Assembly (NCBI GenBank): GCA_916610825.1
Contig: OU744446.1
Location: 10,318,309 to 10,382,308, forward strand
Length of the DNA stretch: 64,000 bases
Direction: 5' to 3'
Origin: Haliclystus octoradiatus
Lineage: Eukaryota; Cnidaria; Staurozoa; Stauromedusae; Haliclystidae
A program made the translations under genes and the position numbers. Below, piece after piece: positions 1 through 10,100 of this stretch. Positions within the stretch are counted from its first letter, which is position 1, and each line of letters starts with the position of its first letter. Below the pieces are notes generated by a model. It saw only the letters and a program-made list of their open reading frames with translations, was not told the origin of the DNA and did not search any database.

Positions 1-278
1 CGATGTAGTAAGATCAAATACAATACAAATACACAATTACCTTTTCCAATGTATGTTATATATATCTTAATTCTTTCATTTTTGTAACTCATTTGTTATG
101 TTCATTGATTAGTTTAATTGTCATGTTCATTATATATTTTTAGTTACGTTGAAAAAGCTTTCAATCGACTTGGCATTCCTTTCGAAAAAGAATATACAGA
201 ATGTAAATTATGCAGTCAGATTTATTCATAAATTAGCATTTTTCCTCATTAACCATTTGTTTCTGTTAATCATTTCAG

Positions 279-1235
279 CCTCTTTCGTGCATGACTGCCT
301 AGCTCAATGGAAAGACGTTATGATTTATCACTGTCTTAGGCTGTTGCTTGGACCGGTCGTAGAAAGTCTCGTTCTGATGGATCGATATCTTTACTTAGTT
401 GAGCAAGGTGAGTAATTATTTGAAGACTCTTTGAATATAGCCTGCAAAGTGCAACCCCCAGGGTAACTTCCTGCACACTTTTGGCATAAGGGGACGTTCA
501 AATATTAGAGGGTACCTTTTTCAAAATTCAGAAAAAAAATCCAAGCTATGCTTTACAAGAATAAATGTTCGAGGTATAAATTTTATTTTATTAATAGATA
601 CTCTCGAGTTGTGGCGTAACATGAAACTCACTCGCTAGCCTCTCTCTCTCTCGTAAGACTCGTAAATGAAGACTGATTGATTGATTGATTGATCCATCTA
701 TTACTAATCGCTGCAACAATTGCCTCGCAATCTCTCATGATGTTCTCCATTTATTCAACTGTCCAGCGCATCCTACATCTCTGACGCCCATAGACCTCTG
801 TGAACACCCTGTGGAGAGCATGCATGAACTATTTACGTCAATAGGGCCTCAATAGCCATTACATGTAACATAGCAATAGTCCAATAATTATTTAATATTT
901 AATCCGTGTTTGTCATTGTCACTTTATCACTTAATTGCTAATTTTGTCATGTGTATTTATATGTACTAATTCTTGATTTTGGAAAGTAAAAAACAACAAC
1001 AACTCGTAAATAGACAGGGTCTGTGATGCAGGCTATACTTTCGAATATTGATGACAGTGTTTCATTTTTCTTCACGCTAGTTTTATATCCGTTTTACAAT
1101 GTATTACGTTGTGTAGGATTCAAACCAGTGGCTGTTGCAGTGTTTGATCCTACGCTATCACCAAGGAATGTCGCTCTGACAGCAGTCAAAGGTCAAGGAG
1201 AAGGCGTACGATATATGCATGGTGGCGAAAAATAA
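279..1235 (+). CDS. METTL25B: METTL25/METTL25B (RRNAD1)-type methyltransferase-like protein, C-terminal exons only
   Basis: Two exons, 279-407 and 1117-1235; the upstream part lies outside the window. Exon 279-407 follows a pyrimidine-rich acceptor (TTTCAG) and ends AAG|GTGAGT. Exon 1117-1235 follows GTGTAG, restores the frame (G|GA, Gly) and runs to TAA. The joined tail reads SFVHDCLAQWKDVM..., then LRLLLGPVVESLVLMDRYLY, then FDPTLSPRNVALTAVK, then a short extension. From memory, the LLL-PVVE-L-LLDR block and the terminal FDP-LSPRN-AL block are typical of the C-terminus of METTL25/METTL25B, with the LSPRN form closer to METTL25B (RRNAD1). These are Rossmann-type putative methyltransferases of uncertain substrate; the SAM domain is upstream of this window. 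METTL25 rather than 25B remains possible. Confidence 0.66.
442..1010. repeat. Intron repeats: MITE fragment, microsatellites, CAA-tailed segment
   Basis: This intron of the METTL25B-like gene holds a fragment (about 449-540) of the GGGTAACTTCC / GGGACGTTCAAATATT / GGGTACCTTTTTC family, which recurs near 52.0-52.4 and 59.1-59.6 kb. It also holds a CT run (about 640-652), a GATT run (about 672-692), and a segment ending in CAACAACAAC at about 994-1003. The last resembles the tail of the LINE at 50.6-52.0 kb and may be a LINE 3' end. Confidence 0.45.
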
Positions 1236-1714
1236 ATGATGCATGCACCGTTACTATACGCATAGTTTATATAGTGGATACGTGATATATAATCTCCATT
1301 TTCGTTTCATGAAATCAACAATTGAGTTTTACAATATCCATCTATGTAGTATCAGTTGATGAAATCAAATCTCAGTCTTTAATTTTGTGTGTAGGCATAA
1401 TTTATTTGACATTAGATTTACATAGTACTTATATGTCCGTACGTATTATTATTACGTAAAATTATTCGGTTATTCGTCCGTACGGACCAATAAGGGTAGC
1501 CTTAGATTTATTATAAAATGTGTTACAAAAATACTCGCAATTTCTATTACCCTTTATTATTTTCCTGTTTCGATACCACGCTTCCGGATGAAATTTGACT
1601 ACAATTCTACAAGCATTATTGCAGGCCTTCCAGGCATTTATTCAACTTTCAATGTGTAACTTCAGTAATTTCAACTTGAAGTGTGATTTAGTACTGTTCT
1701 GCTCTTCCCTCGCC
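1236..1714. other. 3' flank / intergenic, no gene seen
   Basis: An AATAAA lies at 1231-1236, overlapping the stop codon of the preceding gene. No other coding or repeat signal was recognised in this AT-rich stretch. Confidence 0.4.
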
Positions 1715-2566
1715 TAGCCTGCGCGCAGACCTTACTTGAAAATCTTACTTCCTCGTTATCGTATGTAAGATTAACGAGGAAGTAAGGCCTGGATTATACA
1801 GCGCGCTTTCGAGCGTGCCGTGCTTTCGTTTACAGTAAATTGAAAGTTGGCTCGCTGTCATTAGCACGGCGCGCTCCAAATCGAAAGCTCGCATAGGAAG
1901 AGCGTGCTTTCACTTGAAGGCGAACTTTCATTTCGACATTCCAGGATTCCTCTCACCATATTTGGTAAAAACCGGGGCTTGATGTCGAGAAAGAAATGTC
2001 TAGCCTCTTTTTCTCGGCCGTTGCCTAGATACAGTTCCGTTTTGCAAATAAACAGATGAATAAACATTGATTTTCTTTCGAATTATAATCGAAATCCACA
2101 AAATAATAATAGGGAAACTACTCAGAGCATCTGTACTTCTCAATTGAAGAGGAGAAAACTTTCAAATAGTATTAATTAGACAAGGTTATATATATATGCT
2201 CTGCAGATTAGATATAAGCCACTGTCTTGTATTTGTAGGACCATGGTAGGTTAAAAAACTATCATTGTACGATAATCACAACTATTTGATGGCGAATTGT
2301 GATAAAAATCACTTTTTGAAGCAATAAATTTATTTCACGAAAAGCGTATACTTGTCAATCAAAAGTCTTGTGAGATATTTTCTTACACGTCATCATGTAA
2401 TTCAAAGGAAGTTTTTACACGACTTTTGAGGACGGCTCGCTGTATAACTAGACATTTTCAAAAGCGCGCGCCTTCAAATGAAAGCGCGCTCGAAAGCACG
2501 GCACGCTCGAAAGCGCGCTGTATAATCCAGGCCTAAGATTTTCAAGTAAGGTCTGCGCGCAGGCTA
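1715..2566. mobile_element. 852-bp fold-back element with long terminal inverted repeats
   Basis: The ends are inverted copies. TAGCCTGCGCGCAGACC opens the left end at 1715, and its reverse complement closes the right end at 2566. The arms continue through a GGCCTGGATTATACAGCGCGC block for roughly 80 bp or more. The left arm carries about 38 bp (1748-1785) missing from the right arm, itself a hairpin (CTTCCTCGTTA / TAACGAGGAAG). Flanks CCCTCGCC and CCTTCACC match 6 of 8, so a decayed 8-bp target duplication is possible. No transposase ORF is recognisable, so it is non-autonomous. Confidence 0.75.
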
Positions 2567-2885
2567 CCTTCACCCTGCTTTACATCATGTCCTGCATTCA
2601 TAATATTATCCTTTAAACGTTAACCCTCTCGAAAATTTTGAGAACATATACATCTGGGTCATCTGTCTCAAACATTTACCAAAATAATACTCCACTTACC
2701 TTTTCTTAGAGTTTCTACACCTAGGAAGAATAAATCAAAAATAAAACTAAGCCTGTCCGTTTAATATTAAACAATAGTAATATTAGCTGTTTTATATTAA
2801 ATTTGTATCTGCTAGAAATAAACCATTAACCAATCTTTATATACAATAAAAAAATATATATATTAGCGATATATGGTGATATCGC

Positions 2886-2891
2886 TTTATT
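2886..2891 (-). terminator. Poly(A) signal of the GT31 gene
   Basis: AATAAA on the minus strand, about 100 bp past the stop codon of the galactosyltransferase ORF. Confidence 0.5.
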
Positions 2892-2991
2892 ATGATAATA
2901 ATAATCTTCGTTTTCATAAATTAAAATATTCCTTTGTTCATTGGCCCATCTTGTTAAGCAAGCAATAATGCAAACACTGATAATGTAATAG

Positions 2992-4134
2992 TTACACTTT
3001 AATTTCTCTGTTAAATATTGTTTCATTCATATTTATCGTATGTAGTTTTGACATACATTCCAAGTTAGCTGGATGGTATACTAATGTCTTACTATCATAA
3101 TTACATTTACTTCTAAACATATCAAATAAGTCACTATGATAAACATCAATTCCTGCTTTCAGTGCAGCTTCCCCGATGTAAGCATCATCAATTTTCAACG
3201 GATTGGGCATGCGTGTCATTGCCTTGGATATAGCATGAACTGCATCAGACGACATCACAAACCCTCCGCCTGAACAATAACGGGGGTAGATCTTCCCCTT
3301 GTATTCTTCTTTTGATACACCATACTTTCCACCACGCTGTACATATGCTGCGTACTGCACGTTTCCTGCATAGAGACCTTCTTTTGGAACGTCATCGTTA
3401 CTTAAGAATGCCAGTACTTGTGGCATATTGACGTAGACATCATCGTCAGCTTTGATAAAATAATTGAACTGGCAGTAAAGAGTGGCCCATTCAAATTCCA
3501 CGCGCACCTTTTCGCTCAGATTGTAAAATCCTTCATCAAAGTCCCCCTGGATGATGTCATTATATAACAATTGTTCATTAGTCACAGCTCGCTTGATTTC
3601 AGTAACATTTGGCAGATTTGCCAAGGCAAACACAGTCAGCCATTCCCTGTTGGTTAGTCCCCTGCCCCACGTCTGCCGAATCATCATTCTTCGGTCAACA
3701 TTCTTAGCGTTACTTGATACAATCACCAATGCATTCACTTTCTGAGGACAACGTAGTCTACTTGTTAATGACGTAACATGTTTAACAGCCTTATGCTTTT
3801 CTAATACACCAATAAGTCGTGAAGAATCGAAGATCGTCTGCGACACGCGTAGAACGCTGCTCGAGTCGTCTACTTCTGATTTGTTGAATTCTGGTATATT
3901 CCGTTCTAACACATTATTATTTTCTGCGGGTAATATGTTTGTTGTCGATGAGTCAAACACAACTCTTTCTTTATCTACAATCACAACTGTATTTCTCCCA
4001 ATTGTAACCATCCAAGCGAATCCAAACGCCAGTACAAGCAGGATGTAAATGGGTAACGTCGGCCAAAGGCGTCTCATGAAGCTACGTATGACCGTTGTGT
4101 GATCTAAAGTTTGTTGAGCTTTATTAATGGCCAT
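2992..4134 (-). CDS. Beta-1,3-galactosyltransferase / beta-1,3-GlcNAc-transferase family protein (GT31)
   Basis: A 380-aa intronless ORF for a type II Golgi glycosyltransferase, expected to transfer Gal or GlcNAc in beta-1,3 linkage from a UDP-sugar onto glycoconjugates in the Golgi lumen. A short cytosolic tail with RR at 21-22 precedes a membrane anchor (about 27-46) and a stem to about 125. The GT31 domain follows in the usual order: RRMMIRQTWG (148-157), the DxD-type metal/UDP-sugar motif in FIKADDDVYVN (230-232 DDD), YPRYCSGGGFVMS (283-295) and KIDDAYIGEAALKAGI (314-329). N-glycosylation sequons are at N176, N205 and N370. Length and the single coding exon fit B3GALT/B3GNT genes. The start has A at -3 and gives the expected anchor. 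The exact acceptor specificity cannot be read from sequence. Confidence 0.93.
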   Translation of the reverse strand: MAINKAQQTLDHTTVIRSFMRRLWPTLPIYILLVLAFGFAWMVTIGRNTVVIVDKERVVFDSSTTNILPAENNNVLERNIPEFNKSEVDDSSSVLRVSQTIFDSSRLIGVLEKHKAVKHVTSLTSRLRCPQKVNALVIVSSNAKNVDRRMMIRQTWGRGLTNREWLTVFALANLPNVTEIKRAVTNEQLLYNDIIQGDFDEGFYNLSEKVRVEFEWATLYCQFNYFIKADDDVYVNMPQVLAFLSNDDVPKEGLYAGNVQYAAYVQRGGKYGVSKEEYKGKIYPRYCSGGGFVMSSDAVHAISKAMTRMPNPLKIDDAYIGEAALKAGIDVYHSDLFDMFRSKCNYDSKTLVYHPANLECMSKLHTINMNETIFNREIKV

Positions 4135-7108
4135 TATTTTGCATGTAATTCATAGAACACTGTGCTTTTAATGTTGTGCGGTTCAGCTGACAGGTACTCT
4201 CCCACTTTCCTTACTTTCCACAGTGGTCTACAATGCATGCGCTGTTATTAGGCAATTCATAAATCAGTCACTGACGCCGAATGTTTGCCTCAACGGAAAC
4301 TGCCCATTGGTACAATGAAACGCGATTGGTGGAAGGCTTCGATTCAGTCACGTGCCATGAATCCTTTTATTTGAAGCTGTTATTTGTATCACTCAACTAT
4401 AAATCAATTGAACATTCTGGTTAAAAGGTCCTAAAAAACGGCAGACCAAAAATACTAGAATGAAATCATCAATGATTTATTTATAAATGTAAAACAAACA
4501 CATAATTCGAACGATGCTGCAATCATGACAGGTCAAATATAGTACAGGATCTCTTTTCCAACTATTCAAAACACAAGAAACTCTTTTGAAAGTGTCACCT
4601 ACACAGTAATATCTTCGTATGTTCGCTTGACCTTCGTATGTGGTTGCGTCTGGCTGTGAAATAACACCTTTGGAGTTTGATTTACAAGCCAATGTTGTCT
4701 ATAATTTTCTGAAATTCTGTTTATTTATTTTATTCAATTAACACAGCTGTATCGATTGCACCACTTTTACATATTTTGATTCGCAATGTGAACCAAATCA
4801 AAAGCAAACACACCATGCTGTATTTATTCGCAGGTGCAGGCGATATCTATTCTTCTATTCTTCTATGAGGTCTTTCAAATAAGGCATCAGAAGCAATATC
4901 GCAAACTTTTCAATTCCACAGGGACAAATATTAGGTAATAAGAACTAGCCTAATTTGCTATTATGTAAAGCGGATTCAAAAAGCTTTTACCGCTGTTGTT
5001 GGCTCTACAATCAATCTGATATTTCGTTTTGTAAATCAGCTAGATGTATAATTATATACAAGTGACCGGGCAAGTGACATATAGATTATACGCGACGAAG
5101 TGTAGAAAGTAGATGCATTAGTTTCATATTATCTGGATTAGGATTAGCCCATGTATATCTTCAAAGCAGAATCAATTTATTCACATACTTTTTATTGGGA
5201 CTTTATGTGTGACAAACTGATCGCTGATCCGATAATCTATAAATGGATACAGCAGTAAATGGATACGCTGCGCATGTTGATTGCGCATGCTACAATATGC
5301 GGTACAGTACCAGAATATAATCAAGTCATACAAATCGTTAACAAATCGTGGGACGTCACGTTCTGTCAGCATCTTACATGTATTTTATTGCCAGTACAAA
5401 ATATTGAATGTAGAAATAAACTTTGATGTTTGTATTTGACTATAACAATTTGATGTTAGCTCAGTGAACGTCATAGCTTAATTTTCCTGCTACGTCATCA
5501 TGATTTCATCATTCATCAAAAGTGTGACATCATGAAATTGCACAGCTTTCATAGAAGCAATAACAAGCAACTAAAAAAAGTAGTATAACTTTGGTGAATC
5601 AAATGATAGTAAACAGCCATCTGAACAGCTTCTTTCCTTACGTGAAACTCGTATAGTACCGACAGTATAACCATGGTATAACGGAGTACTTTTAATAACA
5701 GTAATATTTTTTATAAAATAATAATAATAATATAATATATTATCTAATAGTAGTTTTTTATAGTGCTCATCGTCACTTGACAACCTTGACCATGCCTTGA
5801 CAGAGCATAGATAATAATAATGGAGTTAAAGACTACGCATTCCTTTTCTGTAACTTTTCACGCTTTATATCATCAACATATACTATAGTGACGTATAGTA
5901 TATAGTAGTATAGTAGTCTTTGGCTCCATTATTATTATTATTATCTTTCACAATATTAATTTACTTCGCGATTTATATCTGACTCCGATTTGATTCAATA
6001 CCGTGCCAATTTTTTCCATCAACCTTCCAGCAACTCTACTTCGAGCAATTTGATTGGTTGAGCTGAGAAGCAGCAGCGGTCATTGACTACGTGTTTTAAT
6101 CGTTATTGCGGGAAACCCAACGGATTCTTTCTATGGCGGATACATTAAATATAGCCTACATTAAATAAAATACATTGACATAAGGCATTCATTTATGGTA
6201 ACTTATTGTTTGCTATTGTTAAGTTAAATGCTATTTGCTCCAGACATCAAGAGGTGATGTATCCGAATGACATCAATGCGTGGCTACTCGTATAAGCCAT
6301 GTATAAAATGATTGTCTCGCATGCATATATCCAGACCACGCATTGCTGTGCTGTCTGTACAGTGTACACGTATAGTCGGCAAAGCCCAATGTATAACGGT
6401 ATATTAATTATGTTTATCTAATATATAATGGCTCTAATATAATATGCACAATTCAGAAAGAAATAATCGACAATTTCATAAATTGGAATTAATAAGGAAT
6501 TCGAAAGCATATATAATATTACACTACTCTTTAACTACGGCCCTAACCACCACCACCTTTCCTGAATGCACGACAAAATCGGCATTTTTCCCGAAATGAT
6601 GGGCTTGCCATATGCCCAACTGGAAGCTTCAGTACTTTAAAACCTTCGAAATTGCACAATTATGCAATTTTTCGTTTCAAAATATTTATTGAAACACCTA
6701 GATTTACATTCGTGACCCCGCCCAGGATGTACATTCGTGGCTTTGACTTGCATGACTTAATTTGCATCAGGTCAATATTATGAACTGGAATTATGGGACT
6801 GAGAACTACAAATTACAGTTGTACTACTATATTTCCATCTATAGTGTTCAGCTAATGAATAGTGACTATGGTAAGTATAAATATATGCTGTTCATTGGCT
6901 GTTTACCTAAAAAGGCTAACACCGTCGGTATCGTTTGGAAAGAACAATTTATATGAAGGTGATAAATGACGAATTAAATGGAGTAATATGTGGTCTGGTG
7001 CAAGTAGGTGTTATTTGGAATCTATACAAATATGTGATTAGACCAAAACAAAACAAATACAGGCTTGCACAGTGATGTTGTTTAAAATCTGCACATACTG
7101 TATAAATG
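4135..7108. other. Intergenic region, no convincing gene
   Basis: Between two divergent genes. Only short chance ORFs are present. One fold-back repeat (5807-5945) stands out; the rest is AT-rich sequence without recognised coding or RNA genes. Confidence 0.4.
5807..5945. repeat. Short fold-back (MITE-like) repeat
   Basis: GATAATAATAATGGAGTTAA near 5810 recurs inverted near 5917-5945 (TAGTCTTTGGCTCCATTATT followed by ATT repeats). The arms are ~28 bp around an AT-rich centre of overlapping TATAGTA motifs. Confidence 0.55.
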
Positions 7109-7116
7109 TATAAAAG
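7109..7116 (+). promoter_or_regulatory. TATA box of the M13 protease gene
   Basis: TATAAAAG lies 71 bp before the ATG at 7187, with another TATAAA at 7101. This spacing would put transcription start near 7140 and give a 5' UTR of about 45 nt. Confidence 0.5.
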
Positions 7117-7186
7117 AGGAACATCTTGCAATGATCTATTCATCATGCATCTAGAATTGTGCTGATAAATTCAACACAAGAACTGC

Positions 7187-10100
7187 ATGATGAAGATCTT
7201 TAGTTTTTTACTGGCATGCCTCACTCTGGCTTGCATCGTTTCAGATGTACCAACTGCCAATGCAGTTGATAGTCCAGATGTAATACTGGCCAAAGGTATG
7301 TTGCTGCAAATCTTTAATTAATTGAAATTTTCAATCTTCTATTGCAATAATCCAACTCATTCACTAATTCCATTCTTATTTTCATTGAATTAATCCTGTA
7401 TAGGCCTGTATAACCTAGAACTGCTATTCTATACCGGCGATCAGTCCTATAATTAAGCCATTGCCTGAGGCATATCTTCTTCGTGCACATATAAGTGCCT
7501 CTAGGCTATTCTGGGAAAAGAGCAGATCTCCCCATGTTACCAATCGAAATTGGAATATTCGAAATTTGATTTTCCCCATTTCCCAAAACCTGTTCAAAAT
7601 TCATGGCCAAGGCTGCGGCGACGCCCTGCAGGCTCCCATATCAGAAATACATACATAATATAATTATGTTCCCTATCGAGATACCCTCGTATAAAATGTA
7701 CGAATTTCAAACATAAGAAATTTGTTTGCAGCGCACTTCTACAAAGCCATACTGATAATTTATAATGATAATCAAATTAATGTGTATCGTTTTTATTTAT
7801 TTTGAAATTTTAGAGATTAAAAATCAGATGGATTTCAATGCCAACCCATGTCGTGATTTTTACCAATATTCATGTGGTAATTGGCTGAAAAAGAACACTA
7901 TACCAGATTCAAAAAGCAGCTATGGGAAGTTCACAGAATTGAGGGATGCAAATTTGAATATTTTACGTAAAAGCGTTGAAGATTTACGTAAAGGCGTGGT
8001 GAAACCAGAGGTAATTGTGTTTACACCATGTTACTAAATGCCCTCCAGTGTGTGGTGAAACCAGAGGTAATTGTGTTTACACCATGTTACTAAATGCCCT
8101 CCAGTGTGTGGTGAAACCAGAGGTAATTCTGTTTACACTATGTTACTAAATGCCCTCCAACAATGTCCGATAAAAGCAGGAATCCTGTAATCTTAGATTC
8201 AGGAAGGATAGAGCAAATTCAGAAGAAAATTGATATTTTTATGATTTATTGGTCGAATTTCAACAAATAAATTCAGAAGAAAATGTTGTAATGCCTCTAG
8301 GAATCTTTTGTCGGACCTTGATACCACCTGTTAGCAATTTCTATTATTAAATGATCAAAGGATTTTTACTATTGGTTTTAATTTTGATCGAGATCATCGA
8401 GATCAATCTGCTTCTCAGAGTGGTAACTCTCTTGCCTGAAGTAGCCGAGGGGAGCAACTGCTAAACAAAATTGACGGTGTTGCCATTTTTAGGAAAATGC
8501 TAGACCTCATGAATCTGATGAGAACTGTAGAATTATGTTGAAGAAATAATAATAACAACGTAGGTTGAATTGATTTGTATATTTCTTCTTATGAATAATG
8601 ATATTAATTCCAAGTTGACATGTTGATAGTAGACTGTACATTAAGTTCTCATAGTTTTCATAGTTTTCATTTACTGTATTTATAGTGTTTAGATAAATGC
8701 TAGAAGCTGCTAGATCATGCATGGTCATTGTGAGTCATGCGGGGAGTCATGTAGGTTCTCCTATGTTCTAGAATGTTCTAGATGGTGCAGGAAGGTTCCT
8801 ACATAACTCCCCCCGCCAGATGGCGGAGCCATAAATAAAAATGCATGATATAGGCTAAAAATGAGAAAGATTAATGCTTTAATATATGCTAAATTGTAAA
8901 TAATAAATGTATGTAAATATAAATGTAAGTAATTATGGTATAGTAGAAGCTATTAATGAAGGTTTTAGATATGCTTATAGACTAATTGCATAACAGTTAA
9001 TGAGAAAATTCATTACAATTTTGGTGCATACCAATTTGTTTAATTGCTTTGGATTTCCAGAAAAAGAAATTTTCATACAAGTGTTATATTTGGTTTAATT
9101 TCAGTTTCTTCTATGAGCTTGGTAATCTTCAATGTTTCTTTTATAGTCATATTTTTTTGCTTGTGAGTTTGATGAATTCAGTATTTTCTTGAGTTGTTGC
9201 TTATTCTTGTGTGCTTGATTAATTCAGTATTTTCTTGAGTTGTTGCTTATTCTTGTGTGTTTGATGAATTCAGTATTTTCTTGAGTTGTTGCTTATTCTT
9301 GTGTGCTTGATTAATTCAGTATTTTCTTGTGTTGTTGCTTATTCTTGTGTGTTTGAGGAATTCAGTATTTTCATGAGTTGTTGCTTATTCTTGTGTGTTC
9401 AATTTTAAACTCTGTTGTGTGTTCTTGTGTGTTTCTTAGTTCATTTAGTATTCTTAGTGTGTTCATTGTGTTTCAATGTTCTTAGTTGAATGTTGAATGT
9501 TTCAATATTTAAAAGTTTTATGATGTTGGAATGTCCAATGTTTAGTGTTCAATATTTAAAAGTTCCAAAATATTGGAATGTTCAATGGTTTATGTTCAGT
9601 ATTTTAAAATCTTACTTTTTTAGTTCAGTCTCTTCAGTTTTGAGTAATCCAATTCCTTGTGTTCAGTTCCATTTCTTGTGTTTATTTCCATTTCTCGTGT
9701 GTAGTTCCATAGTTCCACTCTTGTGTTTAGTTCCATTTCTTGTGTTTAGTTCCATTTCTTGTGTTTTCTGCGTATTTTGATAAGTTACGTAAAATGCCAT
9801 TGTTCTTCAGTGTGAAAATCAATCTAGTTATATTGTTTTGATGCCGCGGTCGTGAATAAAATGTTGTGTTCAATTCCATGTTGTAATAAAATACTTTCAG
9901 ATTTTAAATTATGTTGTAAAGTCGTGAAGATTATTCATAATTAGTTGTTTTTGTAATTCGACGGACCAATTGATGAGTTGTTCTTATAATTCGACGGACC
10001 AATTGATGAGTTGTTCTTATAATTCGACGGACCAATTGATGAGAACTGTAGAATTATGTTGAAGAAATAATAATAACAACGTAGGTTGAATTGATTTGTA

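Noticed and set aside
1861-2067. 68-codon ORF within the 1715-2566 element
   Set aside because: Overlaps the inverted-repeat interior and resembles no transposase.
4477-4692. 71-codon minus-strand ORF near the galactosyltransferase gene
   Set aside because: No recognisable family and no clear splice partner.
9490-9780. 96-codon plus-strand ORF inside the LTR element
   Set aside because: Low-complexity translation of minisatellite; not gag or pol.
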